This document shows positions 1 through 11,688 of a stretch of DNA of 64,000 bases, piece after piece. The position numbers and the translations under genes are program-made. Origin of the DNA: Neonectria sp. B-13. Its lineage: Eukaryota > Ascomycota > Sordariomycetes > Hypocreales > Nectriaceae. The stretch spans positions 89,104-153,103 of the forward strand of contig NOKP01000054.1 of NCBI GenBank assembly GCA_002682825.1, in the 5' to 3' direction. Numbering within the stretch: the stretch's first letter is position 1; each line of letters begins with the position of its first letter. A model generated the notes under the pieces. The model did no database searches and had not been told where the DNA came from. It saw only the letters and a program-made list of their open reading frames with translations.

Positions 1-3000
1 ATCTTCAAGCTTCTGTTCAAGGGGAACGTCGTGACTATTGTCAATAAGACGCGCCCAGCTGCACTCATCCTTCCACTTCGGATCTGATGGGACCTTGTCG
101 AGCGCCTCCTTGGTGAGTGGATGCATTTGGGCGGGGGGCTGCGGGTTCGTGGCCGCGTCTGCGCCGGCGTCGCTCCCCGTGGTCGTGGTCGTAGTCGTGG
201 TCGTAGTTGTAACGATGCCGTCGGCCTTCCTCCGCCTCAAATCTTCAGCCGTAGACGGTTCATAGGCCTGGGGTACGATGCCGGGTGCTCCGGTCGGGAC
301 TTTGACGGCCTCCGGGGTCTCTTCGGCGTCGGCGTCGACTACGTCGTTGATCGACACACTGGATTGCGCAAGTGTCTATTCATTCATGTCAGTAGACTGG
401 CTCGCTTCTGGGCATTGTTGGCTGAACTAACCGTACTAACCGTCGTGTCTCCCTTGGCCTTTTCGTCAACAGTTATAGCCACCTCCCCAAGAGCATCCAC
501 CTTCTCGTCGACAACTGTGGCCGCCTTTCTAGCAGCCTCGGACTTCTCCTGCTCTCGCTTCCGATGCTCCTCTTCTTTCTTCTCCTCCTGCTTCAGCCTC
601 TCTTCACTCTTCCGATGCTCATCAAGTTGGGCAACGTGCTGGGCAAGAGAAGGATCGTAATATACGACCCTGACACCTCCATCGCGCTCGACGACTTCCG
701 GCATCTTTCCATCGAGGTCAGGCTGCGGTATGGATGGGGCCCCAGACACGCTGCTGAAAACAGGGCGTCCGACCTCGTCGGTTTGGAAGTCAAAGAAGGC
801 GTTTTGTAGGTGGAAAGCCAGCCACAAGATCCGATGGAACCGAGACCGTACCATGTCGGCAGGCTGAACATTCCGGAGAATCTTTCTCTCCTCGAAGTCG
901 CTCCTGGAATTCTTGAACCAGCCCGCAGGGAAGAGAGGTGGCTCGCGAAGCAACGCTTTCTGCATCTCCACTTCCGCCTCTTTCTCTTCTCGCTTCTTCT
1001 GCTCTTCTTCCTCCTTTTCTTGCTCTTCTTCCTGTGCTTCTCTCTCCGTCCCAGAAGTCTCAGGATCCGCCAGAGATTCCACCTCTGCTTTTTCTATGAT
1101 CACCCATTCAGCGGCGAGGCCCATGGCGTCCTCGTCCTCGGTGGGCTCCGGCGGTGGCATCTTGTCCCCGTGTTCCTCATCCTCTCTGGCAAAGAAATGC
1201 CCCTCAAGCAGCCAATCTTCCCGCAGTGGGATGGTAAAGGTCCGCTCCCCGCCCTGTGTCTCGGCGTCATCGTCCCAGTCGTGTATGGCGTCCTTGGTCG
1301 TGGTTTCTTCCGCCGTAGCCTCACCCCCGACGCCCTTCGTATTTTGTTGGGCCTCTTGTACGCGGTCGCTGGTACTGATCCCGTACCTGTCCGGCTTTTC
1401 TTTCTCGTTGAGCGGCGAGCATATTGCGGGAAATACCGGCTGGAACAACTTCTCCCAGTCATTGCTACCTTGGTTCTGGATGTCACGCACAATTATGTTG
1501 AGTAAAGCTGCCAGACGCTCCGCGTGGAATGCCCAGCTAAACCGTTCAAGCAGGTCGGGTCGAGTCTCCATGGCGCGCATGAAGACCAGAAGCACATGGA
1601 TGAATTCCCACAACGCGACGCTGCTCGTGTCTGCCTGGTCCAGAACATGAGAGATCACGGCCGAGAGCAAGGAGAATGCCCTCTCAACTTCGTCAAAGAC
1701 ATCCTTCCCACTGACTATGCTGGCGGCAAGATCGGCGCGGTCCGCGGCCGTCACAAGGTCGGGGACCCATTTCGCCATCATCGGGCTCCATTTTCCATCG
1801 CCAGGGGGGATCCCCAAAACCAACTGGCAGAGCAAGAGACCAAGCTCGGCGCTGCGAATTGGTTAGCCGGAGACCTGAGTAATCCAATCTACGGGGATCG
1901 CACGTACCTGGGACCAATCCTGAATGTACGGACTCCGTCCTGAGACACCAGATGGGGTATGACCTCGGCGGCCCCTTCGGCCGAATCAGGAGGGCCTGGA
2001 AGTCCGGAAATCTTCGCCAGTGCGTCTTCGAAGGCCTGAAGATGGTACTCCTTGCTTGTGATGTAGCCGCGCTCTTTGCGAAGTTCGGGCGCCTGAGAGG
2101 CGAGAATGGAGTGGGCAACGGCGGTAAGGAAGGGGCTCGTATCGACGGGGGAAACCCCTTTCTGCTCAGTCGGAGGCACAATCTCTTGAAGAGGAACAAA
2201 AAGGGACACCCGCGATTTGGAGAACGCGTTTGGGACGACCAGGGACTTGGTGTAGTTGAAGAACTGGGACACATAGCTTTCGAAATCATCATCAGCCGAA
2301 GAACAAGGGCGCTTCAGAATTGCCAGGTGGTGATAGATGCGGCCGGTCGTGGGTCCAAAGTCTACGGCCCGAGTGTACTCCTCTTCAGACACGTCCCTCC
2401 AGTGCTGCCGGAGCTTCTTGTCGTCTTCGATGGCCATCCTACAGAGTAGGCACCACGTGTTAGCACACCTGTCGGCCGTATAACAGCAGGAGCCGCGTCC
2501 CCACTTACCTACAGCGGGCAATATCTCCTTTGCATTCGTCCAAAGTGGAATCGAAGTTTTGGACAGTCTCATCTAGCAAAGATAGCATGGTGTATACCAG
2601 GTATAAGAAAGTCTCCGTGTGGTCCCGAGAGAGAGGTAGTCGATCGTTCAACCAAACGAGAAGTCCCGATATGCCATGCCTCCACATTCTCACTAATAGA
2701 TTCTTCTTTGACATGAGGTGCCTGAGACTCGTAGGCGCATTGTGGGAATTTACGACGAAAAAGAGGTCATAGTGCTCGTGCAATAATAGGCGGTGGAGCA
2801 CAATAAGAGCCTTCCACTGCTTGTTATCGAGCTCCACGTTGGGGGGCTGGGAGGCTAGGGCGTTGCACGCTCCTCTGCATGTGAGCTCGATGATGGACAA
2901 GCGGGCATAAATGCCACTAGCTTCGGCAATCAGCTTGTCCGGAGAAATCAGACGGGTTTTAGCCTGGAGTTTCAGCCCTTCGGAGGAACATAGATAGAAA

Positions 3001-3302
3001 TCTTGATTGTCGGCAGGGACGGCGTGGGCCTCCAAAGCATCCATGTCCCGACCCGTGACTGTGACCGTCTCATCCTCCTCGGTGTCCGCTTCGGTGGCCT
3101 TCTCGCGACCGTGGGCCATGGAGCCGAACGCAAAGGGGCTATTCGTATTTTGTGTCGCTGTTGTTAGCACAACGTATTTCGGCTCGGTGGGATCCATCTT
3201 GACGCATCCGGCAGGAGCGTCCCTCAACGTAACGGCATGCCGAACGGACCCTAGCGAGGCCACAGCGTCGTCCACGGGGCCATCCACTGGGCTACCGCTC
3301 AT
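1..3302 (-). CDS. Est1-type DNA/RNA-binding domain protein (3' end beyond window)
   Basis: Four exons fit in phase: 3302-2509, 2438-1908, 1851-441 (or to 432) and 375-1, with GTAAGT, GTACGT and GTTAGT donors; the last intron has a CTACTGAC branch site. The reading frame is still open at base 1, so the C-terminus is missing. Residues about 270-300 carry the Est1/SMG pattern (TTGRIYHHLAIL, then FNYTKSLVVPNAFSKSRVSL). Helical repeat-like sequence follows, then a Glu/Lys-rich coiled coil and a run of 11 Thr encoded by a degenerate ACN repeat. In other organisms Est1/SMG5-7 proteins bind RNA or telomerase and act in telomere upkeep or mRNA decay; filamentous fungi carry several paralogues of unknown role. 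The N-terminal 265 residues are not conserved in any way I recognise. The ATG at 3302 is the first in frame. Family call is firm, function is inferred. Confidence 0.82.
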
Positions 3303-3599
3303 ACTGAGGTCGAGGTAGAGTAGAAATATTTGACTTTGTCAGTCAACACGCAGTGAGAAAGTAGATAAGAGGGTAGAACCAGAGCAATCAAAGAGTACAA
3401 CGAGTAATCGCAAAGTTGATGCTTGTTCAAAAAGAAAAAATGAAAAGGAAAGAACAGCAAGGAAAAGAAGTTGAGTGAACACGTATTTATGTGATCGGGT
3501 TGCGGACCAGGCGAACATTATGGTAACCCTAACGGTTGCCTTGCGCCTGCCTGTCTTGCGGTTGCTTTTTGATAGCCTGCGAGTACGCCTTACTTACAG

Positions 3600-5260
3600 T
3601 AACATGAGGCGGATGATAAGTCCAATCCAAGGATACACGCTTGCTTTTGAAGAACGGGTCCTGAGGCAAATATGCTAGGATCCGACAAATGTACCTTAAG
3701 CTAACCTATTTGGATGTGCGTAAGAGGGGTCGAAAAGGCCGAGGGAAAAGGGGTTCACCCGAGGCGGCGCCGCGGTGGTATATGAATCTTCTATGTTGAA
3801 TACACACGCCACGAATTCCCCTAATCGACTACTGGCCCCACCAGGAAGCCTCCCGAGTGGAGGAGTGACCAACCTGGTGTCGGAAGGCGTGAACAGGGAT
3901 GTATTGGTGCTTTCTCGGCGGTCTGCCACTCTGCTCAGTGCTCTCGATAGGAACCGATTGTTCTCAAGTGTAGACGCACGGAGCAGCGGTGGCAATTCTT
4001 CGGTGAGACAGAGAAGGTCCCAAAATCGTGGCCTCGTACCCAACTCTACCGCAGCACACTGAACCGGTGGATGCAGAGGGCTAGAAAGGAGCTTAGGGTA
4101 CGTTGTATGGGCGGGAAAGACCTACGAGAGTCGTGGGACTTGTCCTTCAACTAGAGAGCTTCGATACAGACTAGAGTAGTAAGGATCTGCCATGATCAGT
4201 TGGGGACTTGTTTTGTGCAAGTGACCTTCGGGGCCAGCTTGGCAAAGTGCCTCCGAAGAGCCAGCAACATGGGACGGCGGTTGGCTTCCTGTGGGCGAGG
4301 AGACGCCACATTGCTGTCAATCGACCCAGGTGGGGTCAGTCGCGAGAAAAGGAGAAGAGAAAAGAGAAAAGAGACAACCAGCCCTTACCGCTTCTTACTC
4401 CATCCTAAGGCGCGGAAGGCGTTGACGCGAGAGTAGTGAAATCAATGACAGAGCTTTAATACATCCGTGTTCCGTTGGACGCCTTCCGACACCAGGTCGG
4501 CCGCCCGTCCGTGGGTATCCGATCGTACGTAGTGTACCACTCCTCTGTGCCCCGCCTTAATAGACACCGATGCCTTGAACAGGGATTTGCAGGAGGGTGG
4601 CAGCGGGGATTCCAAGGGGCAAAGCTGGCATCGAATCCGATGCATCGTATGTGCACCATCAGGGAACGGCCCCGTTGTCTTGGGCTAGACTGAGCCCATG
4701 CATTCCATCTGTTATGCATGGTTACAATGTGCCTCTGGTCAAAGCGGGGTGATCTTGCGCCAAGAAATCAGAAAACCAAGGTAGGTTAAGATCAGCACAC
4801 ATCACCAGACAGCGTGGACGCTAATGCTTGCTTTGTGTCACGGGCTAAGGTCCCTGTACGAAGTAGCTACATCGCGAGACCTCGGGTGGACCCAATTCCC
4901 CTCGGTATTTCGACCCCCTCAAGACCCCCCCCTCTTATGCATATCCAAAGGGGTTAGCTTAAGGTGCACTTGCCGGATCCTAGCATATCTACCGCAGGAC
5001 CCGTTCTTCATAAAAGACCGGGTCTCACGCCCCAGTTGTACTCAATTAAGTCACCGAATGTATCCCTACTCAAGCGCCCCATAACCTCCGGCAAAAGCGG
5101 GGCATTCAGTCGCCAAGAAATCAGAAAACCAATACAGGTAAAGATCAGCGCAGCTCACAGACGGCGAGAACACTTCCTCCGTCACTAATGTTTGCTTTGC
5201 ATGGTATCAGCTCATCAGCCCCTGCGCCCCTGACTTTGCGACGGTAAGACAGTACCCTCT
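3600..5260. repeat. Dispersed repeat R1, copy a, with internal tandem units
   Basis: This stretch shares many blocks with 24300-24880 and 34085-35620. Blocks include AGTAAGGATCTGCC (4161 and 34094), a GA-rich tract, the ATGCATTCCATCTGTTATGC-type block (4698, 24457, 34971), and a tandem unit of about 120-150 bp starting near CCTCCGGCAAAAGCGG and containing GCCAAGAAATCAGAAAACC, AAGATCAGCGC and GCTTTGC.TGGTATCAGCTC (units near 4728-4846 and 5087-5235). A block at 4848-5084 lies in the opposite orientation to the same block at 35128-35352, and part of it also appears at 3650-3770. No open reading frame is conserved between copies, so it is probably a decayed or non-coding subtelomeric element. 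Confidence 0.75.
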
Positions 5261-6709
5261 CACGGCCGACGCACCTGGCGGCAAAGCTTGCAGCTAACGG
5301 AAATCAGCGTGTCCGCCGGCCACTTCTCCATGGGTTTCCTCCAGGAACATGATGCAGAGCCATCGGAGCTCCATTCTGTCTGGAACGTTGGAAGAGGACC
5401 ACGCGGAGTATCTCTAGTCGATTGGACATCAGTAATGTACGGCGACGAGCTCGACACTCACGGCAGCAGTAAAGTTCAATCGCCGTTCGCAGCAATGAGA
5501 ATGAAGAGAACTCCTGCGGCAGGAGATTGGCGAAATATGGTAAACCAGCGCATAGTTCGGCAATGTACTCGAGGTAGGTCCCTACAGCTAGTTGTGTTCC
5601 CCTCATAATTCGGCCGAGCAGCAAGATACGCAATCAGGTTACCCTTTGCCAAGTTGCTATGGCGGGCACTGTGGCCTCTACGGTTCGCCATTTTGTTCCC
5701 TCGATGCTTCTTACGTAGCCAGCCCACTCTACTCCATGTTATCAAGGCAAGGGATACAGAGACCAAAGTCTGGAGGCCGAGGCATGAAGGATGGACTTCC
5801 TTCTCAGGATAGGCTTGGTCTATTTTGGCACTGTAATCCGGATATCTAGACCCTACGTCATGGAGTCGGACACTTGCAGGGGGATGGACCACAATTCTGC
5901 CAGCATTCGCGGGGCATGGGCAGCGCAACTGACCCCTAGCAGGGGATCACAGAAGCCACTGCTGGAAACCGTGATTTCAGTAACGATGACGAGACTGTAG
6001 AAGAGGAAGAGGCACTGCTTGCAAACGTTGCCAAAAACGAGGAGCTCCGACCCCAGTGCCACTACTAGGCAGGATGCCCCTCAAGCCCAGTGAACCAGCC
6101 TAGTGCAGGATTCATGATCTGCGTAATGCACCAATGTACGAATAGGGTATATGGATTAGCATCTCCTGCAACTCCAATTGATCTGGATAGCGGGAGGGGA
6201 GCAAAGTACACAGTGTGCTTCCTCGAGCTGGGTTTGCGTATGCAGGCTGAGCGGCCTGATGCTAGCGTGTGCAGTCTAGAGTTGGCAGACCCCTGCAATG
6301 CACCAATTTATGATGCTCAAGTCACACCATGGCAACGCGAATGAGGTGGAGGGTTGGGGTCCCAGCTTGACACATGGAGCTAGCCGGGTGTCCGCGAGGC
6401 TCTTCACCTGGTCGACTCAGTTTTAATCGTAGCTCTAACAACTACTGCGACAGCACCAAGGCTGGTCTCCTGAATTCCCTAGTTGCCCAGCCCGGTCTTG
6501 TCTCGTTGCCCACACTCGTCGGTATCACTCGCACTCGCGGTCTATCCCGAGGCTAGAGTTGAGTTTAATTGTCACAATTCCAACCTCAGTCCTAAGCATA
6601 TATCACTTCCAGGGTCTACCCGCTAAGTTACGGTCGTCACACGATCAGGGTCACGATCACCGGAGACAACGACTGCCGGGACACGCTGTCACTGCCGCAG
6701 AGTCATACC
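5261..6709. other. Intergenic, no gene recognised
   Basis: Short overlapping reading frames only. A short acidic frame at about 5948-6067, ending in a stop, could be a fragment of a gene but I cannot place it. The 5' flank of the zinc-cluster gene lies at the right end. Confidence 0.5.
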
Positions 6710-9380
6710 ATGGGCGACTCCCACGCGATAGCAATCGTCACCGATCATACCACCGTCCCTCTGGGCAGCATCACTACCGCCACCGCTCCCGAAGTAGGGG
6801 ACGTAAACGCAAATAATACCGCTGATGAAACCATCAAGCGCCGGGCCCCGATTGCTTGCCGAAGGTAGGTTTCTTCTCCGTTGCGGCTCCGATCACTTGA
6901 CGACTTCCAGGCTTTCCGCCCTTCTCGAGTCTCCTTGTTGCCTGCGGCATCTGGCTAACCGCTTACGCGACTGGGTAGATGTCGCCGCATGAGGAGCAAA
7001 TGCATCCATACCAAGGCACAGCCGCCCTGCAAAGCATGTCACGAGGCTGGGCTCACTGCCAAAGACTGGTGATTCGTCTCCGGCATCCCTTCACAATACA
7101 CCGAAACAACAATCCAGCTAATATAGTACATCGACCTGTAGCATCTTTTCCAGCCGTGGTCAACCTGACAATGATCGTGGTTTCCGCCACCCGCGCGTGA
7201 AAGGCCAGCCTAGGCGTGATCCCACTGAGGTTCGAACACATATTCTGGAAGATCCTGGGCCTCCCGCACAGAGTGTTCGCGATGAATCGGACCAACTGCC
7301 TTCCTTGTCAAAGCTCGCCGACGGCATCAACTACTTCATCAACCACTGCTTCGAACACGGCTTCATCCCGAAGCAAAAGTTCCCAAATGAAGAGTCCAAT
7401 CTAAAGCTCTTTACCGACCTCCAATCTAAGAGCCCCTTCCTTGTTGCCGGTATTCTCAGCATCTCGGCACGTCTGAGTCCTGCCCTCACCAGCCACTATG
7501 GCTCCGGCATCAAGGCCGCCGAATTCTTCATGAAGCGTGCGGCCCGGTACGCATACCGCGAGATCTACCGAGAGCCTACCCTCGAAAGATGTCAAGGTTT
7601 CTATCTACTAAGTATAGCTCAACATGACACTGGATTAAGAAAACAGAGCTACGTGAGTGGTTCTGAGAGAGCACCTATAATTTATTCCACAAGCTAACAA
7701 CATAGATCAATATGGAGATCTCAATGCGGATGGCTACCCTAATGCAACTGCACCGAGAAGAGACTTACCAGGTCCAAATGTCCACCCGCGACATCATCAT
7801 GCGAGCTGAATCTGCACGGAGGACTCTGGTACGCCAACTCTGTCCCTGAACTCTAATCCTAGAGTCCCCGAATATGTTACTGAACTTGTGTCCCAGTGGA
7901 TGCTTTACATCCAAGACCAACTGCACTCTATCCCCGACTCCCCCATGTCCCTGGCCGCATCAGATATCACTGCACTCCTCCCCTGCAATGAGCAAGAGTT
8001 TTCCGCTGGTCGTCAGCCTCGCTCCCGTGCCGCCCTCGAGGGCACACCCCCAGCCATCGATAACCCGGCGCTCATCTTCGACCACAATCGTTCCCTATTT
8101 GCCTCACTGATCCAGGTTCATCACTTCTGGGGCATTGTCAGTCGTCGCGCCGTCAACTTCGCCAGGAGCGCCAGCCCCTGGGATCCCACAAGCGAGTTCG
8201 CCCTCCTCACCAATAAACTACACAAATGGGAGCAGGAATGGAGTCATTATATTATCGAAGAGAACAAGGCTGATGGTCAGGATCTGGCACGTACTTTTCT
8301 ATCTAGACCCTCGTCAAGTACTAACACAACTAGGCGTATCTCAGTGTAACCATGATTCTGCGGCTCTGAAATATCGTCTCCCGCCGACCCTATCTAATAG
8401 AGTATGTTCACCTGCAGGGTTTCACAAAGACGTCCCTGCTAACTCTTCGCTAGCTTCTTGACGCTTGGCTTCATGGATGAACAGAGAAAAGTCTATTTCT
8501 CCAAGGTTTCTCTTGACCTCTTCCACAACGTCCGCCGCCTGTTTGATGAGATCAATACCCAGTTCACCAGTCGCACTCCTGAAGAGAGTGTAGGCGTCCA
8601 GATGGCCGCCTTCTGTGTCTATAGCTGCGGGCTTTTCTCCATTTACCTCTGCCGCTACCCAACCAGTACGTCTTTCTTCTTTTCACATTTGACCCCTAAG
8701 TGCCATGAGAGTGTGGACCTGTGCACTAAACTCTCTCCGTAGTTTGCCCAGACTCTGATATTACCCACGATGGGCCCATGATGCTTGATCGCACCCTCAC
8801 CATCCTCATGGAGTGTAAGGAGGTCTGGCCACTGGCCTCACGCTGGATCGAGGCCCTGGAACGACTCGCTCGCGACCCGGGTGTCTCTCTCACTGCTGAG
8901 CATAGCATGGCCGACGGCAAGGACCCTTTTCCTAACCCGGTTGACATTACCCCCACAGTCTCCGCCCCGTGCGGCGCTTTCGATGCAGCTCAGTCCTCCT
9001 CTACCTTCCATTCATCCTTCTCGCACGAGCTCATGATGCCTTTCACAGCGCCGACTACCCATATCATACCCACGCACTTCATTCTGGAAGAACAACAGCA
9101 ACAGCCTTTCCCCATCCCAAACGTCCAGTCATTGCACCAGCAACAACTACCTACCCACATCGACTTGACCCCCGACAGCTCTAACACTGGCCACCCCTAT
9201 GCCCTCGACATGCTCATCGAGGCCTTCAACCCCCCACAAAACGCTGTGGCGCCCGCCCAAGACTATGCCTTTCCCGGTGGCAACCTCTCCGCTGACGGCT
9301 TCGAGGCCGAATTGGAGTTCTACATCAATGGCCCGCAAGGTTGCTCACCCCAAAATGGTATCTTTCATGGGTACAGCTAG
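6710..9380 (+). CDS. Zn2Cys6 transcription factor, 8 exons, one in-frame stop (possible pseudogene)
   Basis: Exons 6710-6864, 6979-7068, 7154-7652, 7706-7828, 7897-8286, 8334-8401, 8454-8665 and 8743-9380 keep phase throughout and would give about 724 codons. The zinc cluster is assembled only by splicing: exon 1 ends ACRR, exon 2 supplies CRRMRSKC, PPC and KAC, and the sixth Cys is split between exons 2 and 3; spacing is C-X2-C-X6-C-X8-C-X2-C-X9-C. The middle part has the fungal regulator pattern (SMRMATLMQLHREETY, then WMLYIQDQLHSIP). The C-terminus is Gln/Pro-rich, as in activation regions. Two oddities: intron 5 needs a GC donor (8287) in place of GT, and exon 6 has a TGA at 8367-8369 where a TGG Trp codon is likely. 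It may be a recent pseudogene or a sequence error. Target genes are unknown. Confidence 0.78.
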
Positions 9381-10413
9381 CAATTACTCCTACACCATCA
9401 GCTCATTTATCTGTATTCACGTTTATACTTTAGTACTGATTCAGAAAGAACGTTCATCGTGAAGCGAGACTCTCATTTGTCTGTGAAAGCAAAATATTAT
9501 GTTGCGCCCATGCCCTCCTTCATCCCTATGTTGACCGCTCTCCGTTGATTCTCCGTATGCACTAACGCCAGTGCTACGCCAAAAACCCCAGAGCTCCCTG
9601 GGTTTTCCTGCCCACCCTATATACGGTGAGCCCTGAGATTTCTAAGAGCTCGCTGGCTGAGCTGCTGTGAGGGCTTCTTCCATGTTCTCCAGTGCATCTC
9701 CGGTGAATTGGCTGCCGGTTCAAGTGACAACCTGGGATTACCAGGAAATTAGTACAGAAAGGGCGTGAGATCAGTTCCAAGGGGACACCGGTTCCGCTGA
9801 TTTTCAACTTCAACTACGGGTTTCGATATGTGCTATCGGGCTTGTGTAAAGATAAAGTGGCGTCTTACTCTGTTTGACAGGCATGGGTTCGGTGAAAATT
9901 ACATACTAAGCTCTCCCACTGGGACCTAGGCAGTCTAGAGAGAGAACTCAGGTTTCCTTACCAGGTCCTCTTCTCCTGAATGGAACTATGGCGCAGCACG
10001 CAACTGTGCCCTCAGCGATCCTAATATATCTATATTATCCTCTGGGCGCGTGAAGGAGCAAGCCGGATTTCGTTCCAGGAGGTTTGGCGCCTTAAGACTT
10101 GCTACCTAGATCACTGATATCAAGAGTAGAAAGAGAATAAAGGGAGGAGAGGGGATCAATTGAGTCACGGAGTCCCTCTCGATCAAGTTTACAATCACTA
10201 TAACCTCATCTCAAATATTAAGTCTGTTTCCGATGACTTGAATCGCACGTCTCACGATCTCTGTTCATCTCTTTCTGATCTCCGGCTGGCCCTTAATGTC
10301 TCTTCCAACTCGAATCGCGCGCCAAAGTAGAAAGGGGATGTTGAGTACCTTCATCGATCAGTTTCTGCATGTAAGCATAATAGTAGGTACTTACTAGCGG
10401 ACGATAAGAAACA
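9381..10413. other. Intergenic, no gene recognised
   Basis: This is the 3' flank of the zinc-cluster gene and the 3' flank of the convergent membrane protein gene. No long or spliceable reading frame and no repeat shared with the rest of the window was seen. Confidence 0.5.
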
Positions 10414-10952
10414 TCAATATAAACTGTCAGAAGGACAGCTACTGTAAAAGTAAAGTGCAATTCCTTTGGGGACTTCCTGAACTGAAAAGAAAAAGGCTAC
10501 ACATCCACACTCTTGGAGAAGAGTTGCAGTGAACATCTGACCCAAAGCCCATATGAACAGAGAGCATATGGCAAAAGCAGATGCGCGGTATCGGTGTTTC
10601 GGCTCCCATTCCAGGTATTGCAGGTATCGCAGGTATAGAATCTATTGGGGTGTCAGAGCAGTCAACATAAAATGGCATCAAAGTCTACCTGGCCCACTGT
10701 CACATCAACTGGAAACACCCACAACCACCAGACTCTGAGATGATCGCTCTTATCCGTGCAGAGCAGTAAGACGGACATTGTGACGACTGAAACGAAACGA
10801 AGTGCATTCAAGGCATGCCACACTAATCTCCAGCGCATTTTTACCCCTTTGTCTAGGCGATCACACCCAAAGAAAAAGATTCCATATGCGCCTGTAAGGA
10901 CGATGGCACACATGGCTGTAGCAGTGGCCAAAGCCAATTCCTGCTCCATCAT
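10414..10952 (-). CDS. Small multi-pass membrane protein, two exons
   Basis: Exons 10952-10689 and 10641-10414 join in phase 0 across a 47-bp intron (GTAGAC donor, TTGACTGC branch, AATAG acceptor) to give 163 residues. I see about four hydrophobic segments: residues about 8-30 (AMCAIVLTGAYGIFFFGC), 45-62 (ALRFVSVVTMSVLLLC), 68-85 around VWWLWVFPVDVTV, and a fourth near residues 113-145 (AFAICSLFIWALGQMF). Just after the splice site a near-perfect 9-bp repeat encodes YLRYLQYLEW. I do not recognise the family. A second ATG lies one codon downstream of the first. The clean splice and continuous membrane pattern across it are the reasons to believe the model. Confidence 0.5.
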
Positions 10953-11688
10953 GACAAGTGGGCTTGAGACAATTGTTAAGGAATGATGGGGAAGGAGGTC
11001 ACGGGTTCGTGTTATGAGGAAAAGACAGGCTTGAGGAAATAAGAGCAACGTGAGCTCCCCTATATATAATATACTGATCAGTCCTCCGCAGACTACTGGC
11101 ATGGGTATGGTTACTCACAACTGAGGCTTCATTCGACTTGTTGAGAGAGAGGAGAACCATGGATGGGCCTCCCATGCTTGAAGGGTACGTATCCACCCTG
11201 CAGGGCGGATTGAGGCAGAATCCTGTGTGTTTTGACTAGCACCGGAACTGTTCCACCTGAGAAACTGAGGGTGGACACTAAGCTGGTACCTAATGAGGTT
11301 TGCCAGGGGTAAAATTTCTACTCCACGGCGCACGGGAAGCTTGGCGCAGCTCTAGACCCAGATGCTCATGGCGCAATACAGGGAGAGGGTTCACCAACTG
11401 GACTTGGTTTGGTGCTGTCAGGGTCCCTCGGCAAAGAAAAGTTGCAAGAACAGTTATTGCCATACCTAGCGGGTGCCCGCCCAGTATCGCAACTTGGTCG
11501 GTTCCCAAATATTACCCTGAGCATACTATTGTTTGGCCATCCTTTGGGATTGTCCTGCCGGGGGGCTCTTCTTGTTTCCGTTGCTGCAAACAACCACTGG
11601 ATTTTCTTGCGGCCGTAAGTGTTGAGCGCGTGTGCCCGGTACCGACGGCTTTCGCAGCCATCCAACCGTCGACAATAGCTGCTCGGCC
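10953..11688. other. Intergenic, no gene recognised
   Basis: Several overlapping frames of 70-215 codons occur on both strands, but none shows a recognisable motif. The upper part abuts the C2H2 pseudogene and may hold its decayed 5' end. Confidence 0.4.

Noticed and set aside
384..1650. Several long plus-strand frames opposite the Est1-type gene
   Set aside because: They are antisense shadows of Glu/Lys-rich coding sequence; the minus-strand model keeps phase over three introns and shows Est1 motifs.
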